Source of the DNA: Lusitaniella coriacea LEGE 07157
GTDB lineage: Bacteria; Cyanobacteriota; Cyanobacteriia; Cyanobacteriales; Spirulinaceae
Reading direction: 5' to 3'
Length of the DNA: 64,000 bases
Assembly: GCF_015207425.1 (NCBI RefSeq)
Contig: NZ_JADEWZ010000017.1
Coordinates: 60,547 to 124,546 of the forward strand
Numbering within the stretch: the first letter of the stretch is position 1; each line of letters begins with the position of its first letter. The position numbers were made by a program, and so were the translations under genes. Shown here one piece after another: positions 38,192-46,982 of this stretch. The notes under the pieces are model-generated. The model made no database searches. It worked only from the letters and a program-made list of their open reading frames with translations, and was not told where the DNA came from.

Positions 38192-38688
38192 TTTTCAAGT
38201 TTTTTAATCATCAACAAAGATTGTGTTTCATAACCTAGCTTTCGGTAAAGCTTCAACGCATTCTCATTATTTGGAAAAACTTGCAACCCAATTTGGCAAT
38301 CTCCTCTTGATATTGCCCACTCCTGCGCTCGAAGCATCAATGCCGAACCAATTCCTTCACGACGATATTCTGGTCGAACGTAAAGTAGAAAAATATGACT
38401 ATAGCGATTTCCCCACACTTGATCGATCGCGTTTCCCATCCACAAACAAGCCACTTTCGGCGAGTGCGCCTTTGGCTTTTCCCCAATAGAATCATCCTCT
38501 TTAACCACCCACCAAAGAGGGGTTTCTATTGTCAAATAACGCTTAACCGTCGTTACTAAATGGGAAAAATTGTTTGCATCAGGAAAAACTTCCTGGTAAC
38601 TGCGGGAGAGAAACTGCAATAAAAGCGCGCGATCCTTTACCGAACCCACTTGCAGTTGGTAACCGGGGAGCAATAAGCTGTTATGCAT
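38188..38688 (-). CDS. GNAT family N-acetyltransferase
   Basis: 166 residues. The acetyl-CoA loop is in YVRPEYRREGIGSALMLRAQEW, and the C-terminal NENALKLYRKLGYE is the usual GNAT ending. First gene of the deoxy-amino-sugar operon as transcribed, overlapping the rmlA-like gene by 4 bases. It could acetylate the 3-amino sugar, although the known FdtC/QdtC acetyltransferases belong to the hexapeptide-repeat class, so this is only suggested by position. Confidence 0.85.
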   Translation of the reverse strand: MHNSLLLPGYQLQVGSVKDRALLLQFLSRSYQEVFPDANNFSHLVTTVKRYLTIETPLWWVVKEDDSIGEKPKAHSPKVACLWMGNAIDQVWGNRYSHIFLLYVRPEYRREGIGSALMLRAQEWAISRGDCQIGLQVFPNNENALKLYRKLGYETQSLLMIKKLEK

Positions 38689-38740
38689 TTAAATTTCGAT
38701 TTGAGAGTGACGTGGGGACACAGAGACACTAACTTTACGC

Positions 38741-38914
38741 TTAATGTGGATTCGCCGCAGTCGGTGGAACCGCACTATTTCCGTTTATTTCTTCGATAGG
38801 AGCAGGTGCAATGAGATCCGATGGTAAGAAAATACGAGCGCTTGTCGCAGCTAAGGCAACGAGGAAAATCAAAACCACAAAGAGGGGAGCAATGTATTGA
38901 CGAAAGAATGCCAT
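38741..38914 (-). CDS. Conserved cyanobacterial small membrane protein, 57 aa
   Basis: From ATG 38914 it reads MAFFRQYIAPLFVVLIFLVA, then a polar, Pro/Ala-rich tail. One transmembrane helix with a short cytoplasmic head. I recall similar 55-60-residue proteins starting MAFFRQYIAPL in other cyanobacteria, but no function. A TTG at 38959 would add 15 residues without support. Confidence 0.7.
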   Translation of the reverse strand: MAFFRQYIAPLFVVLIFLVALAATSARIFLPSDLIAPAPIEEINGNSAVPPTAANPH

Positions 38915-39360
38915 GTTAAAGATTTGTAAAATTATTCTTCTACCTAGGATAACCCGCAAAAAGCCCTGCGTTTTCTCCTGAAGGACTATATCAGAGTGGG
39001 TTAGGGAGTTTTCCCCTAAATTCTTAATGGGGCGCGATCGCGAAACAAAGGAAATTCAGGCATCTATAGAACGAAAAACTCTTACTCAGCAAGGGTTATA
39101 GCGTTTTAAGTGACGCACTATTCGCTTGATCTTAGCCCACTCCTTGGGTTTAACAACAGCCATTATCTCGTGAAAGTTGACTACCGCGAAAGCACGCACA
39201 GAAAGCGATTTGAGCTTCATCGGAACTTTACATCAAAAAAATCTCATAAGTTTCTCAGAAAAAGTGCATAGTTCCACGGAGTCACCCCTAAATAGAAACA
39301 ACAGGAGGTTGGCAGACCTCCTGTCGCAAAACTTTCACGTACATTCCCTATTTTACTATC
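38915..39360. other. Intergenic region upstream of the subtilase gene
   Basis: About 445 bases between divergent genes. It contains a HIP1 site (near 39034) and the hairpin at 39301-39324 described separately. Small open frames here have no start signals or family features. Confidence 0.4.
39301..39324. promoter_or_regulatory. Perfect 9-bp hairpin in the 5' leader of the subtilase gene
   Basis: acaggaggt and acctcctgt pair perfectly around a 6-base loop, ending 36 bases before the ATG at 39361. One arm contains AGGAGG. The hairpin may be a leader terminator, an mRNA-stabilising stem or a protein site. No T-run follows, which argues against a simple terminator. Confidence 0.4.
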
Positions 39361-42300
39361 ATGCTAGAAAATAACGTTGGTTTGTCAGATGTCCTGCACG
39401 AAATTCTGAGCGAGGACTTACTCCTGGATAATACCGCGATCGCGCAGTTCGAGTCTGCATTAACCGAACTCTCCAAAACAGGGACGATAGAAGCATTAAC
39501 TGAAGGGGGAGTAGACCTTCCCAACATTGAGATTGTACCCAGCGCAAAGACCGACGGTCAACCAGGAGTATTGTCCCCCGAAACCAACTCCCTTTATCTT
39601 GCTGGGGAATATTTAAGCAAGCTCACTGAAAATTCGCAAAAATCTCCTAAAGAACTTAGCAAAGAACCACAAGTTGCTACCTACGATATTTTGGGACTTG
39701 ATAGCGGCTTTCCCACTTCCATTTCTTCTCACGAGAATATAAATTCTATTCCCGAAACTAATCCGGTTAATCCGATTCGCGAACTGCACTTCGACTTTTC
39801 CTCGCAAGAGTTTGCATCAAAAGTCTCGCCTGGAACTCTGGACAGTTTTTCTAGCGACCAACCCCAGCGCCTGATTGTCCTCTTTGACGATAGTGCCGTT
39901 CAAAGTCGAGTTGCACAGATGCGGCAACTGGAAGGGTTAGCGAGTCACGAAGCGGATAGTGCCAGCATTGTAGAGTTTAAAGCCCAACAATATCAAGGTG
40001 TAGAAGATCGCGTATTATCTTCCCTCGACTCAAACGTGACATTGCTTGATTCCTACAGCCATCTTCCTCTTGCTTTTGTAGAAGTTGATTCGGCTGAGGG
40101 TCTGAGTCAGTTGCTGCAACGCTCAGAAGTGATGAAGGTGTACCAGGATGTTAAGGAATTTACGCAGCTTAATCAAAGTCTCCCGATTATTAACCAGCCC
40201 ATTGCTCAAGCAGCAGGATATATCGGAAATGGTACGACGATAGCAGTTCTCGATACAGGCGCAGATCCGAATGCTCCCGGTTTGGTGGGGCGAGTCGTAC
40301 ACTCCCAAGACTTTGCTCCCGATGATGGTTCGGTTGATGCCAACGGTCATGGAACAAATGTTAGCGCGATCGCGGCAGGGGTTGCATCCGGAGCGCAAAT
40401 CGCCGCGTTAGATGTCTTTAATGGTGGCGGCGCATTTGTCAGCGACCAAATTGGTGCAATGAACTGGTCGATTGCCAATCAAGCAACCTACAACATCGTT
40501 GCGATGAACATGAGTTTGGGCGGCGGTTATTACACCTCTCCAAATACCACCGACCCCCGCAAGATCGTTATCGACAATGCCAAAGCTGCTGGAATTTCAA
40601 CTGTCGTAGCTGCTGGGAATGATGGCTTCCTCGACGGACTCAGCAACCCTGCTGCAATTGACGGAGCGGTTTCTGTTGGAGCAGTTTATGACTATACGGG
40701 AACTTACGGAACCGATGCTGCCGAACCCGATAAAGTGGCAATCTTCTCAAACAGCGCGCCTTTCCTCGACCTTCTCGCACCAGGATCCAGGATTACAGCC
40801 GGAGGACTCTCCAACTTTAGCGGAACTTCAATGGCTGCACCGCACGTTGCTGGCGCGTTTGCCGTACTAAGTGCTGCGTTCCCCACAGAAACCCCTGACC
40901 AACTCTTAGCTCGCTTAAAAAGTACTGGCGCTTCTATCACCGACCACCGGAACGGGATTACAACTCCACGAATCGATCTTGCTGCTGCGCTAGGTTTGAG
41001 TACTGGCATTACTCCCGTCCCCCTCGATTATATGACGGGCTTTGAAACGGGTAGCTTGGGTTCGGAATGGTCAAATTACACTACCTTTGAAGGTCGCGTC
41101 CAAGTGACAAATGCCTACGCTAAAACGGGAACCTCTAGCTTGCTGTTGGATGATTCGGTTAATGGCGGCGCGATTTCCACCGCAGCAGCAATTCTGCACC
41201 TTGATGCCTCGCAATTCCTCAATGCGCAACTAGATTTCAGTTGGTTGGATTTGAATGATGAGTCTAACTTTGGTTTAGATGGCGTTTTTATCAGTGGCGA
41301 TGGCGGTACAACTTGGACGGAAGTGTATTCTCTCACGGGAGGTTCTTCTTTCAGTTGGACAGACGCTTCGATTAATCTGGGAAATTATCTCCAACCCTCT
41401 ACCCAAGACTTCCAAATCAAGTTCCAACAGTACGATAATTTCTCTGCTCCCACCGATGGAGTTGCCATTGACGATATCAAGGTGACAGAACTCGTTCAAG
41501 CCACTTCTCTCAACTACAATCAAGGCTTTGAGTCTGGCAGTTTTGGTTTGGAGTGGACGAAAGATGTTACCCAGGAAGGTCGCGTTCAAGTTACCGATGC
41601 TTACGCCGCTTCGGGGAGCTATAGCCTGCTACTGGATGATGCGGTTAATGGTGGCGATACTTCCACTTCTGCGGCAATTCTGCACGTCGATGGGTCGGAC
41701 TTCCTCAACGCACGGCTGAACTTCAAGTGGTTGGATTTACTCGATGAGTCTAACCCCGGTTTAGATGGTGTATTTGTTAGCGAAGATAATGGCACAACCT
41801 GGACGGAGGTTTACGCTTTAACGGGAGGTTCTTCTGTCAGTTGGACGGATGCTTCAATCGATTTGTGGAATTATCTCCAGCCATCTACAGACAATTTCCT
41901 GATTAAATTCCAGCAATACGATAACTTCTCTGCACCTACCGATGGAATTGCAATTGATGATATCGGACTAGAAGAAGTCGTAACAGCAGCAGTCCCTGAT
42001 TTTAAAGATTCCTTTGAGTCTGGCAGTTTTGGGCTGGAGTGGACAAAGGAAACGACGAATGACGGTCGCGTGGATATTACTGGAGCCTATGCCTATAAAG
42101 GAACGAATAGTATGCTACTCGACAGTTCGAGCAATGGTATAGACTATTCTACGGCTTCGGCGATTTTGCATCTCGATGCTCATAACTTCCCCGGTTCGGA
42201 CTTGTTATTAAGCTTCCGATGGCTAGACCTTAACGATGAATACGATGTGGGTCAAGATGGGATCTTTATCAGCGATGATGGATCTGTATGGCATGAGGTT

Positions 42301-42486
42301 TATGCTTTTGATACGGGTTCTAGCATTGATTGGACGTTGGGAACGATTGACCTCGACCAACAGGCTGCTAATTATGGCTTAGACCTATACAATGGCAATT
42401 TCCAAGTTAAGTTCCAGCAGTATGATAATTTCTCGGCTCCAACGGACGGAATCGCGGTCGATTTTGTCAAGGTGACTGAGGTGTAA
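39361..42486 (+). CDS. Subtilisin-like (S8) serine protease with three C-terminal repeats
   Basis: 1041 residues. The catalytic triad is visible: Asp in AVLDTGADPN (near 297), His in DANGHGTNVSAIAAG, Ser in FSGTSMAAPHVAGA (near 490). A ~280-residue N-terminal part contains an inhibitor-like segment (RLIVLFDDSAV...VMKVYQDV). After the protease come three ~155-residue repeats beginning GFETGSLGSEW, GFESGSFGLEW and SFESGSFGLEW and ending FQQYDNFSAPTDG, likely beta-sandwich domains. No classical signal peptide is seen; the N-terminus MLENNVGLSDVLHEIL suggests non-classical or C-terminal export. Confidence 0.9.
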   Translation: MLENNVGLSDVLHEILSEDLLLDNTAIAQFESALTELSKTGTIEALTEGGVDLPNIEIVPSAKTDGQPGVLSPETNSLYLAGEYLSKLTENSQKSPKELSKEPQVATYDILGLDSGFPTSISSHENINSIPETNPVNPIRELHFDFSSQEFASKVSPGTLDSFSSDQPQRLIVLFDDSAVQSRVAQMRQLEGLASHEADSASIVEFKAQQYQGVEDRVLSSLDSNVTLLDSYSHLPLAFVEVDSAEGLSQLLQRSEVMKVYQDVKEFTQLNQSLPIINQPIAQAAGYIGNGTTIAVLDTGADPNAPGLVGRVVHSQDFAPDDGSVDANGHGTNVSAIAAGVASGAQIAALDVFNGGGAFVSDQIGAMNWSIANQATYNIVAMNMSLGGGYYTSPNTTDPRKIVIDNAKAAGISTVVAAGNDGFLDGLSNPAAIDGAVSVGAVYDYTGTYGTDAAEPDKVAIFSNSAPFLDLLAPGSRITAGGLSNFSGTSMAAPHVAGAFAVLSAAFPTETPDQLLARLKSTGASITDHRNGITTPRIDLAAALGLSTGITPVPLDYMTGFETGSLGSEWSNYTTFEGRVQVTNAYAKTGTSSLLLDDSVNGGAISTAAAILHLDASQFLNAQLDFSWLDLNDESNFGLDGVFISGDGGTTWTEVYSLTGGSSFSWTDASINLGNYLQPSTQDFQIKFQQYDNFSAPTDGVAIDDIKVTELVQATSLNYNQGFESGSFGLEWTKDVTQEGRVQVTDAYAASGSYSLLLDDAVNGGDTSTSAAILHVDGSDFLNARLNFKWLDLLDESNPGLDGVFVSEDNGTTWTEVYALTGGSSVSWTDASIDLWNYLQPSTDNFLIKFQQYDNFSAPTDGIAIDDIGLEEVVTAAVPDFKDSFESGSFGLEWTKETTNDGRVDITGAYAYKGTNSMLLDSSSNGIDYSTASAILHLDAHNFPGSDLLLSFRWLDLNDEYDVGQDGIFISDDGSVWHEVYAFDTGSSIDWTLGTIDLDQQAANYGLDLYNGNFQVKFQQYDNFSAPTDGIAVDFVKVTEV

Positions 42487-42517
42487 CTGTTTTGACATTT
42501 TAGATTGAAAATTTTGT

Positions 42518-42548
42518 GGCGTTGCAAGACCCTTGCAATGCCATTTTT
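42518..42548 (+). terminator. Rho-independent terminator after the subtilase gene
   Basis: ggcgttgcaag (42518-42528) pairs with cttgcaatgcc (42532-42542), 11 pairs including one G-U, with loop acc, followed by attttt. It begins 32 bases after the stop codon at 42486. Confidence 0.75.
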
Positions 42549-42608
42549 GGAGTTGAGGTCTAACTTAGAATTACTTGCCAGAGAAATGGTGTACTGAGAA
42601 TATTCCTT

Positions 42609-43340
42609 TTATTGATTCAATGCACGAAAAATCTGTTGTAAATTGCTTAAGAACCCCGCTTTTTTAGGCATTTTTCCAGAGGATGTTTCTGCGGTTGGAT
42701 TGAAAATTTGCTCCAATAATTCTCCAGTGGGTTTTTGGGGATATTCGCCGATAATTTTGTACTCGTCCTCTTGGGTTTCTTGCCACACTTGCCATTGGGA
42801 GGGATAGAAACGCAGGATTGCGCCGCCTTCAAAGGGTTTGAGGTAATAGGCGGTTTGTATCGTGCTGAGAAAGCGTTCTCGCAACTGACGAGCCGCATAA
42901 CCAATTCCAACAGTGGCGACGCTTTCAAGCTGCGGAATGAGGATAATAACGGGACGATCTTCAGCGAAATTGCAAAGCTTTTCGAGTTGGTTGACTTCGA
43001 CGGAAGAGGGGGAAACCACGATAAAAATGCGATCGTCTTCGGCAATTTTCGTTTCGATTGGCTTGCGAGAGCTGCCTAAATCTCCAATTTTGAAGTTTGT
43101 TTCTTCCCAGTCTCGACGCGCGAGTGCGGCTGCACCGGTATCGGGAAAGAAGACTTTCAACCCGGAACCGTAGGACTCAAAAAGGGTGGTAAATTGGAGC
43201 GCGATCGCTTGTGCTTGTAGGGCAATTTCGGGAATGGCGAGATCGACTTGTATGCGCCCAAACCCGTCATTGAGGGCATTTTGAGTGGCTTCTTTGGCTT
43301 GCGCGATCGCGCGGTCTAAAGTGGTGGGAAATTCAGACAT
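42609..43340 (-). CDS. DUF1995 family protein
   Basis: 243 residues of the DUF1995 family, found in cyanobacteria and plastids; one plant member (LPA3) helps assemble photosystem II. Conserved parts: the N-terminal FPTTLDRAIAQAKEAT, RIQVDLAIPEI, VFFPDTGAAALARRDW, VVSPSSVEVNQLEKLC and a late YYLKPFEGGAILRFYPSQWQ. No transmembrane segment. Function in cyanobacteria is not established; a photosystem link is inference from the plant protein. Confidence 0.85.
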   Translation of the reverse strand: MSEFPTTLDRAIAQAKEATQNALNDGFGRIQVDLAIPEIALQAQAIALQFTTLFESYGSGLKVFFPDTGAAALARRDWEETNFKIGDLGSSRKPIETKIAEDDRIFIVVSPSSVEVNQLEKLCNFAEDRPVIILIPQLESVATVGIGYAARQLRERFLSTIQTAYYLKPFEGGAILRFYPSQWQVWQETQEDEYKIIGEYPQKPTGELLEQIFNPTAETSSGKMPKKAGFLSNLQQIFRALNQ

Positions 43341-43463
43341 TTTTAAAACAATTGTTAATTCGCTTTTTCTTTATTATCAAAAATTTGGGTCTAAAATCCC
43401 ATCATGCTAGGGAAGAATCCCTACGCTTTTAGGCTGGGGAGTTGTCAATCTGTGTTTGTTACC

Positions 43464-43496
43464 CAAAAGAAAACGCGATCTCATTCGAGATCGCGT
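43464..43496 (-). terminator. Rho-independent terminator after the mechanosensitive-channel gene
   Basis: acgcgatctc (43473-43482) and gagatcgcgt (43487-43496) form a perfect 10-bp stem with a 4-base loop. Read on the minus strand, the stem is followed by ttttctttt (43464-43472). It begins 19 bases after the stop of the gene ending at 43516. Confidence 0.85.
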
Positions 43497-43515
43497 CAAT
43501 ACGATCGAACGGTGT

Positions 43516-45231
43516 TTAATTCCTTCTCTTAAAGGATTCTAGCCATTCTCTGGTCTGTTGTGCGGCGATGTCTCGTCCGCCTAAACCAAAGGAGATCGCG
43601 ATCGCGACAGCAATCGCGCCAAGCAGTAAACCAAAGGCAAGATTAACAATATCAGGAGCAATACCCATACGTTGCAGTGCCATCGCAATTGCAAAAGCAA
43701 TAATCGAAATGCGAGCAGTTTGAGCGAGAATTTGCGCCTGACGATTGCCCGAACTGGTAATCAAGTTATAAGCAAGGTTGGCAACATACAAGCCAATTGC
43801 CAGAACGACAATACCCACTAAAACCTGTGCCGCGATCGCGAGTATCCCAGCAACGAGCAATGCCAGTGCTTCAAAATCCAATTTCTCTACTGCGGCTAGC
43901 GTTGCCACCAGAACAATTCCCACCTGAACCACAATACCGACAATTTCAGACGGCGTGCGCGTTTGAATGCTGGGAGATGTCGGCGTGTCGGAGATTCCAG
44001 GTGAAGTTGTGGGGGATGTTGGCGTGTCGGAGATTCCGGGTGAAGTTGTGGGGATGGTGAATGTTTCCGTGGAAGTCGTTGGGGTGGGTGGGGTTTGGAT
44101 TCTATCAACGGGTCTTGAATAAGGTGTTGAAGAAAAGCCCAACCATTGGAAAATGTTGTTGAAACCCAATCCTGTCAGAATGCTCGTGACAAATTCTGAG
44201 ATATATTTTCCCGCCACATAACCCACAACCAAAATCAGTGCAGCAAGGGCAATTTTAGGAAGCGCCGCTAGAATTTGATTCAACATCGCGATCGCGGGTT
44301 CGGAGATCGCTTCAATTTGTAGGGCATTCAGCGCCGCAATTGCGACTGGAATTAGAACTAAAACGTAGGCAACAGTTCCTATAATCCAGGATAAAGATTG
44401 TTGTTGAGTCGCTCCAGAAATCCCAAATTTCGCACCCACGCTATCGGTTCCGGTTGCGGCTAAAAAGTTCGTAACCACCCGCCGGATCACCTGAGCAACC
44501 AGCCAACCAACTGCACCAATCAGGATTGCACCAAAGATATTGGGCAGAATGGCTAGAATTTCATTGAGCAGTCCTAACAGGGGTTGCAGCGCAGCATCCA
44601 ATCCCAAGGATTCGAGGATGGGGAGCAAAAAGAGAAGGAACACGAACCAATAAAGGGTGTTGGCGATTGTGTCCGTCAAACTCAGCCGCGTTCCCGTTGA
44701 GGATTCTCCAATTTGTTGACCGAGGCGCTCTTCTAAGCGAAAGGTGCGCATTACCCGCGTAACCAGGAGCTTAACCAAAGTGGCTAATAACCAAGCAACC
44801 CCTAGCAGCACTGCTGCACCGCCTAGCTGCGGTAGGAAGCTCGTCACCCGATCGAGTAAAGACTGAAGGGGTCCGGAAACCTGCCGCAATTGCAGGGCTT
44901 CTAATGCCGCAATAATGGTAAATAGGAGGATAATCCAATAGACTGCTCCCGCAATCCATTTTTCGATTTCTGGAAGCTTTTCTCCTTCTTGCTGACCCGT
45001 GACCCAGCCGGCTACTTTGTTATCGACATTGGTACGATTGAGCAATCCTTGAATGAGTCCTTTGGCGAGCAAGGCAATGAGCCAGCCAATCAGCAGGATC
45101 AGGACGGCTTTACCTAAATTCAGTAATGAGGTACCAAGATCCGCTTCGAGGTTTGAAACAATTTGAGTTACTTCTACCTGCCCTAAAATCAGGGGTGAGC
45201 GTAGATGCGCGATCGCGCTTGTAATGTCCAT
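43516..45231 (-). CDS. Mechanosensitive ion channel-like protein (conserved TM-helix repeats)
   Basis: 571 residues with repeated long hydrophobic helices of the PF05552 kind, each preceded by an amphipathic phrase such as LLNEILAILPNIFGAILIGAVGWLVA and MLNQILAALPKIALAALILVVGYVAGKYI. Four to five such units are seen. A Pro/Thr/Ser linker (about residues 388-420) contains an exact 13-residue repeat (TTSPGISDTPTSP). The canonical MscS beta-domain is not evident. Proposed role: small-conductance osmotic channel in the inner membrane; inferred from family only. Confidence 0.8.
   Translation of the reverse strand: MDITSAIAHLRSPLILGQVEVTQIVSNLEADLGTSLLNLGKAVLILLIGWLIALLAKGLIQGLLNRTNVDNKVAGWVTGQQEGEKLPEIEKWIAGAVYWIILLFTIIAALEALQLRQVSGPLQSLLDRVTSFLPQLGGAAVLLGVAWLLATLVKLLVTRVMRTFRLEERLGQQIGESSTGTRLSLTDTIANTLYWFVFLLFLLPILESLGLDAALQPLLGLLNEILAILPNIFGAILIGAVGWLVAQVIRRVVTNFLAATGTDSVGAKFGISGATQQQSLSWIIGTVAYVLVLIPVAIAALNALQIEAISEPAIAMLNQILAALPKIALAALILVVGYVAGKYISEFVTSILTGLGFNNIFQWLGFSSTPYSRPVDRIQTPPTPTTSTETFTIPTTSPGISDTPTSPTTSPGISDTPTSPSIQTRTPSEIVGIVVQVGIVLVATLAAVEKLDFEALALLVAGILAIAAQVLVGIVVLAIGLYVANLAYNLITSSGNRQAQILAQTARISIIAFAIAMALQRMGIAPDIVNLAFGLLLGAIAVAIAISFGLGGRDIAAQQTREWLESFKRRN
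43980..44058. repeat. 39-bp tandem repeat within the channel gene
   Basis: The unit starting ggcgtgtcggagattcc occurs at 43982 and again at 44021, with one mismatch in the following bases. Each encodes the 13 residues of the Pro/Thr/Ser linker, so the copy number can vary without a frameshift. Confidence 0.8.
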
Positions 45232-45547
45232 ACATAATCTCCCAAAGTCTATTTATTTTTTGTGATGCCCGTTTGCCCTTCTCCAAACCCTATCGATCGA
45301 TAGTAGGATGAATTTAGAGCCGATTTCTTGCGACCTGTCTGTCACGAATAAATCTTCGAGCAATTTTTTGTAACTTTCTGCTTTTTGCTTTGGTTTTAGG
45401 GATATCTTACGGGAAAACTCGACTCATCCTAACGATCCGACGAAACAACTTTATTGTTGTCTCTCTAAAGAGGGAATTGCGACCAATACGTTAAGATATG
45501 TTGAGTTAGCATTACCACTCCGTTGCGTCCCCTCCCGCTCGAATTTT
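45232..45547. other. Divergent promoter region
   Basis: 316 bases between the minus-strand channel gene and the plus-strand SRPBCC gene. A cgatcgatcg-like palindrome (about 45291-45304) and the words acaac/gttgt flanking tttatt (about 45448) are the only structures seen. No gene. Confidence 0.4.
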
Positions 45548-46006
45548 ATGCCTTCTCGCCAAGTTCTCGAACAATCAATTCAAATTAGTGCCAGTGCAAC
45601 CGTCGTCGAGCAGTGTATTACCGATTTGGAATTGATGCATCGTTGGCTCAACCCCGCATTACGTTGCGAACCCGTGGGTGAGTGGAGTACAAAAGTGGGC
45701 AGTCGCAGTCGATTTGTGGTGCAAGTTCCCCCGATTCACCCGACGTTGAAAAATGTTGTTCTCGAACGGGAACCGGGTTTGGTGGTGTGGGGATTTGAAG
45801 GATTTTTTCGGGGACGCGATCGCTGGGAGTGTCAACCCAACCCTCGCGGAACGTTGCTCCTTAACCGTTTTGAGTTTGAGATTCCCAATCCCCTGATTCG
45901 TTGGGGATTTAATACTTTTGCTTCTCGGTGGATGAAGGCGGATATGAAGGCACAGCTTCGACGTTTCAAGCGGGTTGCAGAGGAGATTTATTTATTAGAG
46001 CAATAG
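45548..46006 (+). CDS. SRPBCC (START/Bet v1-like) family protein
   Basis: 152 residues. The fold is suggested by the N-terminal strand QSIQISASATVVEQCITD, the phrase LMHRWLNPALRCEPVGEWS and the C-terminal helix RWMKADMKAQLRRFKRVAEEIYLLE. Members bind hydrophobic ligands; polyketide cyclase and ubiquinone-binding Coq10-like proteins are relatives. No catalytic residues can be assigned. It faces nagB tail to tail with 17 bases between. Confidence 0.8.
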   Translation: MPSRQVLEQSIQISASATVVEQCITDLELMHRWLNPALRCEPVGEWSTKVGSRSRFVVQVPPIHPTLKNVVLEREPGLVVWGFEGFFRGRDRWECQPNPRGTLLLNRFEFEIPNPLIRWGFNTFASRWMKADMKAQLRRFKRVAEEIYLLEQ

Positions 46007-46023
46007 CAACACCCCGTCAACCA

Positions 46024-46827
46024 CTAAAGCTGACTGACAGCATCGCGATCGAGAAAGAGCGTGGCTTGAGGATGCGATCGCAGGATGGATGCGGGACATT
46101 GAGGAGAAATGGGGGATTTGAGCATTTTTCGCGCGATCGCGGCTTTGTGGATTCCAGGAGCAAAACAGAAGAGATTTTTCGCGGTACAAATTGCCGGAAG
46201 CGTCAGGGTTAAGGCAAATTGGGGAACGGAGTCTAGGGTGGGGAAACAGCCGGAATCCACCTGTTGTTGGCGCGTGGCGGAGGCGAGTTCGATCGGTTTA
46301 ACCCTTTGGGGATCGTCAAAGTCTGCAACATCGGGTTCGTTGAATGCCAGGTGTCCGTTGGCACCCACCCCCAAACAGCACAAATCGATGGGTTGTTCTT
46401 GCAAGAGTTGAGTATAACGCTCGCATTCAGCAAGGGGGTTGGGGGCATCTCCTTGGAGGTAGTGAAAGGTTTTGGGGTTGAGGGGACGTTCCGCGCGATC
46501 GCGCAAATAACGCCGGAAACTGGCGGGGTGTTCTGCTGCAATCCCCACATACTCATCTAAATGAAAAAACGTCACTTTCGACCAATCTAAATTATTAGAG
46601 GACGCGATCGCGTCGAGAAATTGCAATTGCGAATTACCCGTTGCCAAAATCGCCGCTGCCGAACCTTGTTGTTCAATGGCTTTTCCCAGGCATTCTAGCG
46701 CCATCTGTGCGGCATCCTGGGCGAGAGTTGTCCCGTCAGGATAAACCCGCACGGAAAGAGAATCTACAGCAAAGGTTTCTAGCGTTTGATCGATTTTCTT
46801 ATTGTCAGTCAATTTTTTTCTCCCCAT
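46024..46827 (-). CDS. nagB: Glucosamine-6-phosphate deaminase-like isomerase
   Basis: 267 residues, close to the family length. NagB converts glucosamine-6-phosphate to fructose-6-phosphate and ammonia. Signatures: ILATGNSQLQFLDAI (sugar-phosphate loop), TFFHLDEYVGI (active-site Asp), CCLGVGANGHLAFNEP. The related 6-phosphogluconolactonases lack the GANGHLAFNEP form, so deaminase is favoured. The N-terminus is about 20 residues longer than usual; a later start is possible. No nagA nearby. Confidence 0.85.
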   Translation of the reverse strand: MGRKKLTDNKKIDQTLETFAVDSLSVRVYPDGTTLAQDAAQMALECLGKAIEQQGSAAAILATGNSQLQFLDAIASSNNLDWSKVTFFHLDEYVGIAAEHPASFRRYLRDRAERPLNPKTFHYLQGDAPNPLAECERYTQLLQEQPIDLCCLGVGANGHLAFNEPDVADFDDPQRVKPIELASATRQQQVDSGCFPTLDSVPQFALTLTLPAICTAKNLFCFAPGIHKAAIARKMLKSPISPQCPASILRSHPQATLFLDRDAVSQL

Positions 46828-46857
46828 CCCTTCCTTCAGTCATCAGAAGAACTGGGA

Positions 46858-46982
46858 ATTGTCTCCGTGTCACCGCGTCCCCGTTTCTCCCGGTCACTGA
46901 GCGTGTCGAAGTGCCGTGTCATCAAAAAACTTCCCCTGCTCCCCCTGCTCCCCCATCTCCTTCTCCCCGCGTCCCCGCGTCA
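46858..46982. repeat. Cluster of short dispersed repeats
   Basis: A pyrimidine/GC-rich tract containing gtgtcaccgcgtccccg, cttcccctgctccccctgct and gcgtccccgcgtcacc. The same words are found at 52488-52566 and, as complements, at 19322, 21005 and 38705. It fills the gap between nagB and rph. Confidence 0.6.
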
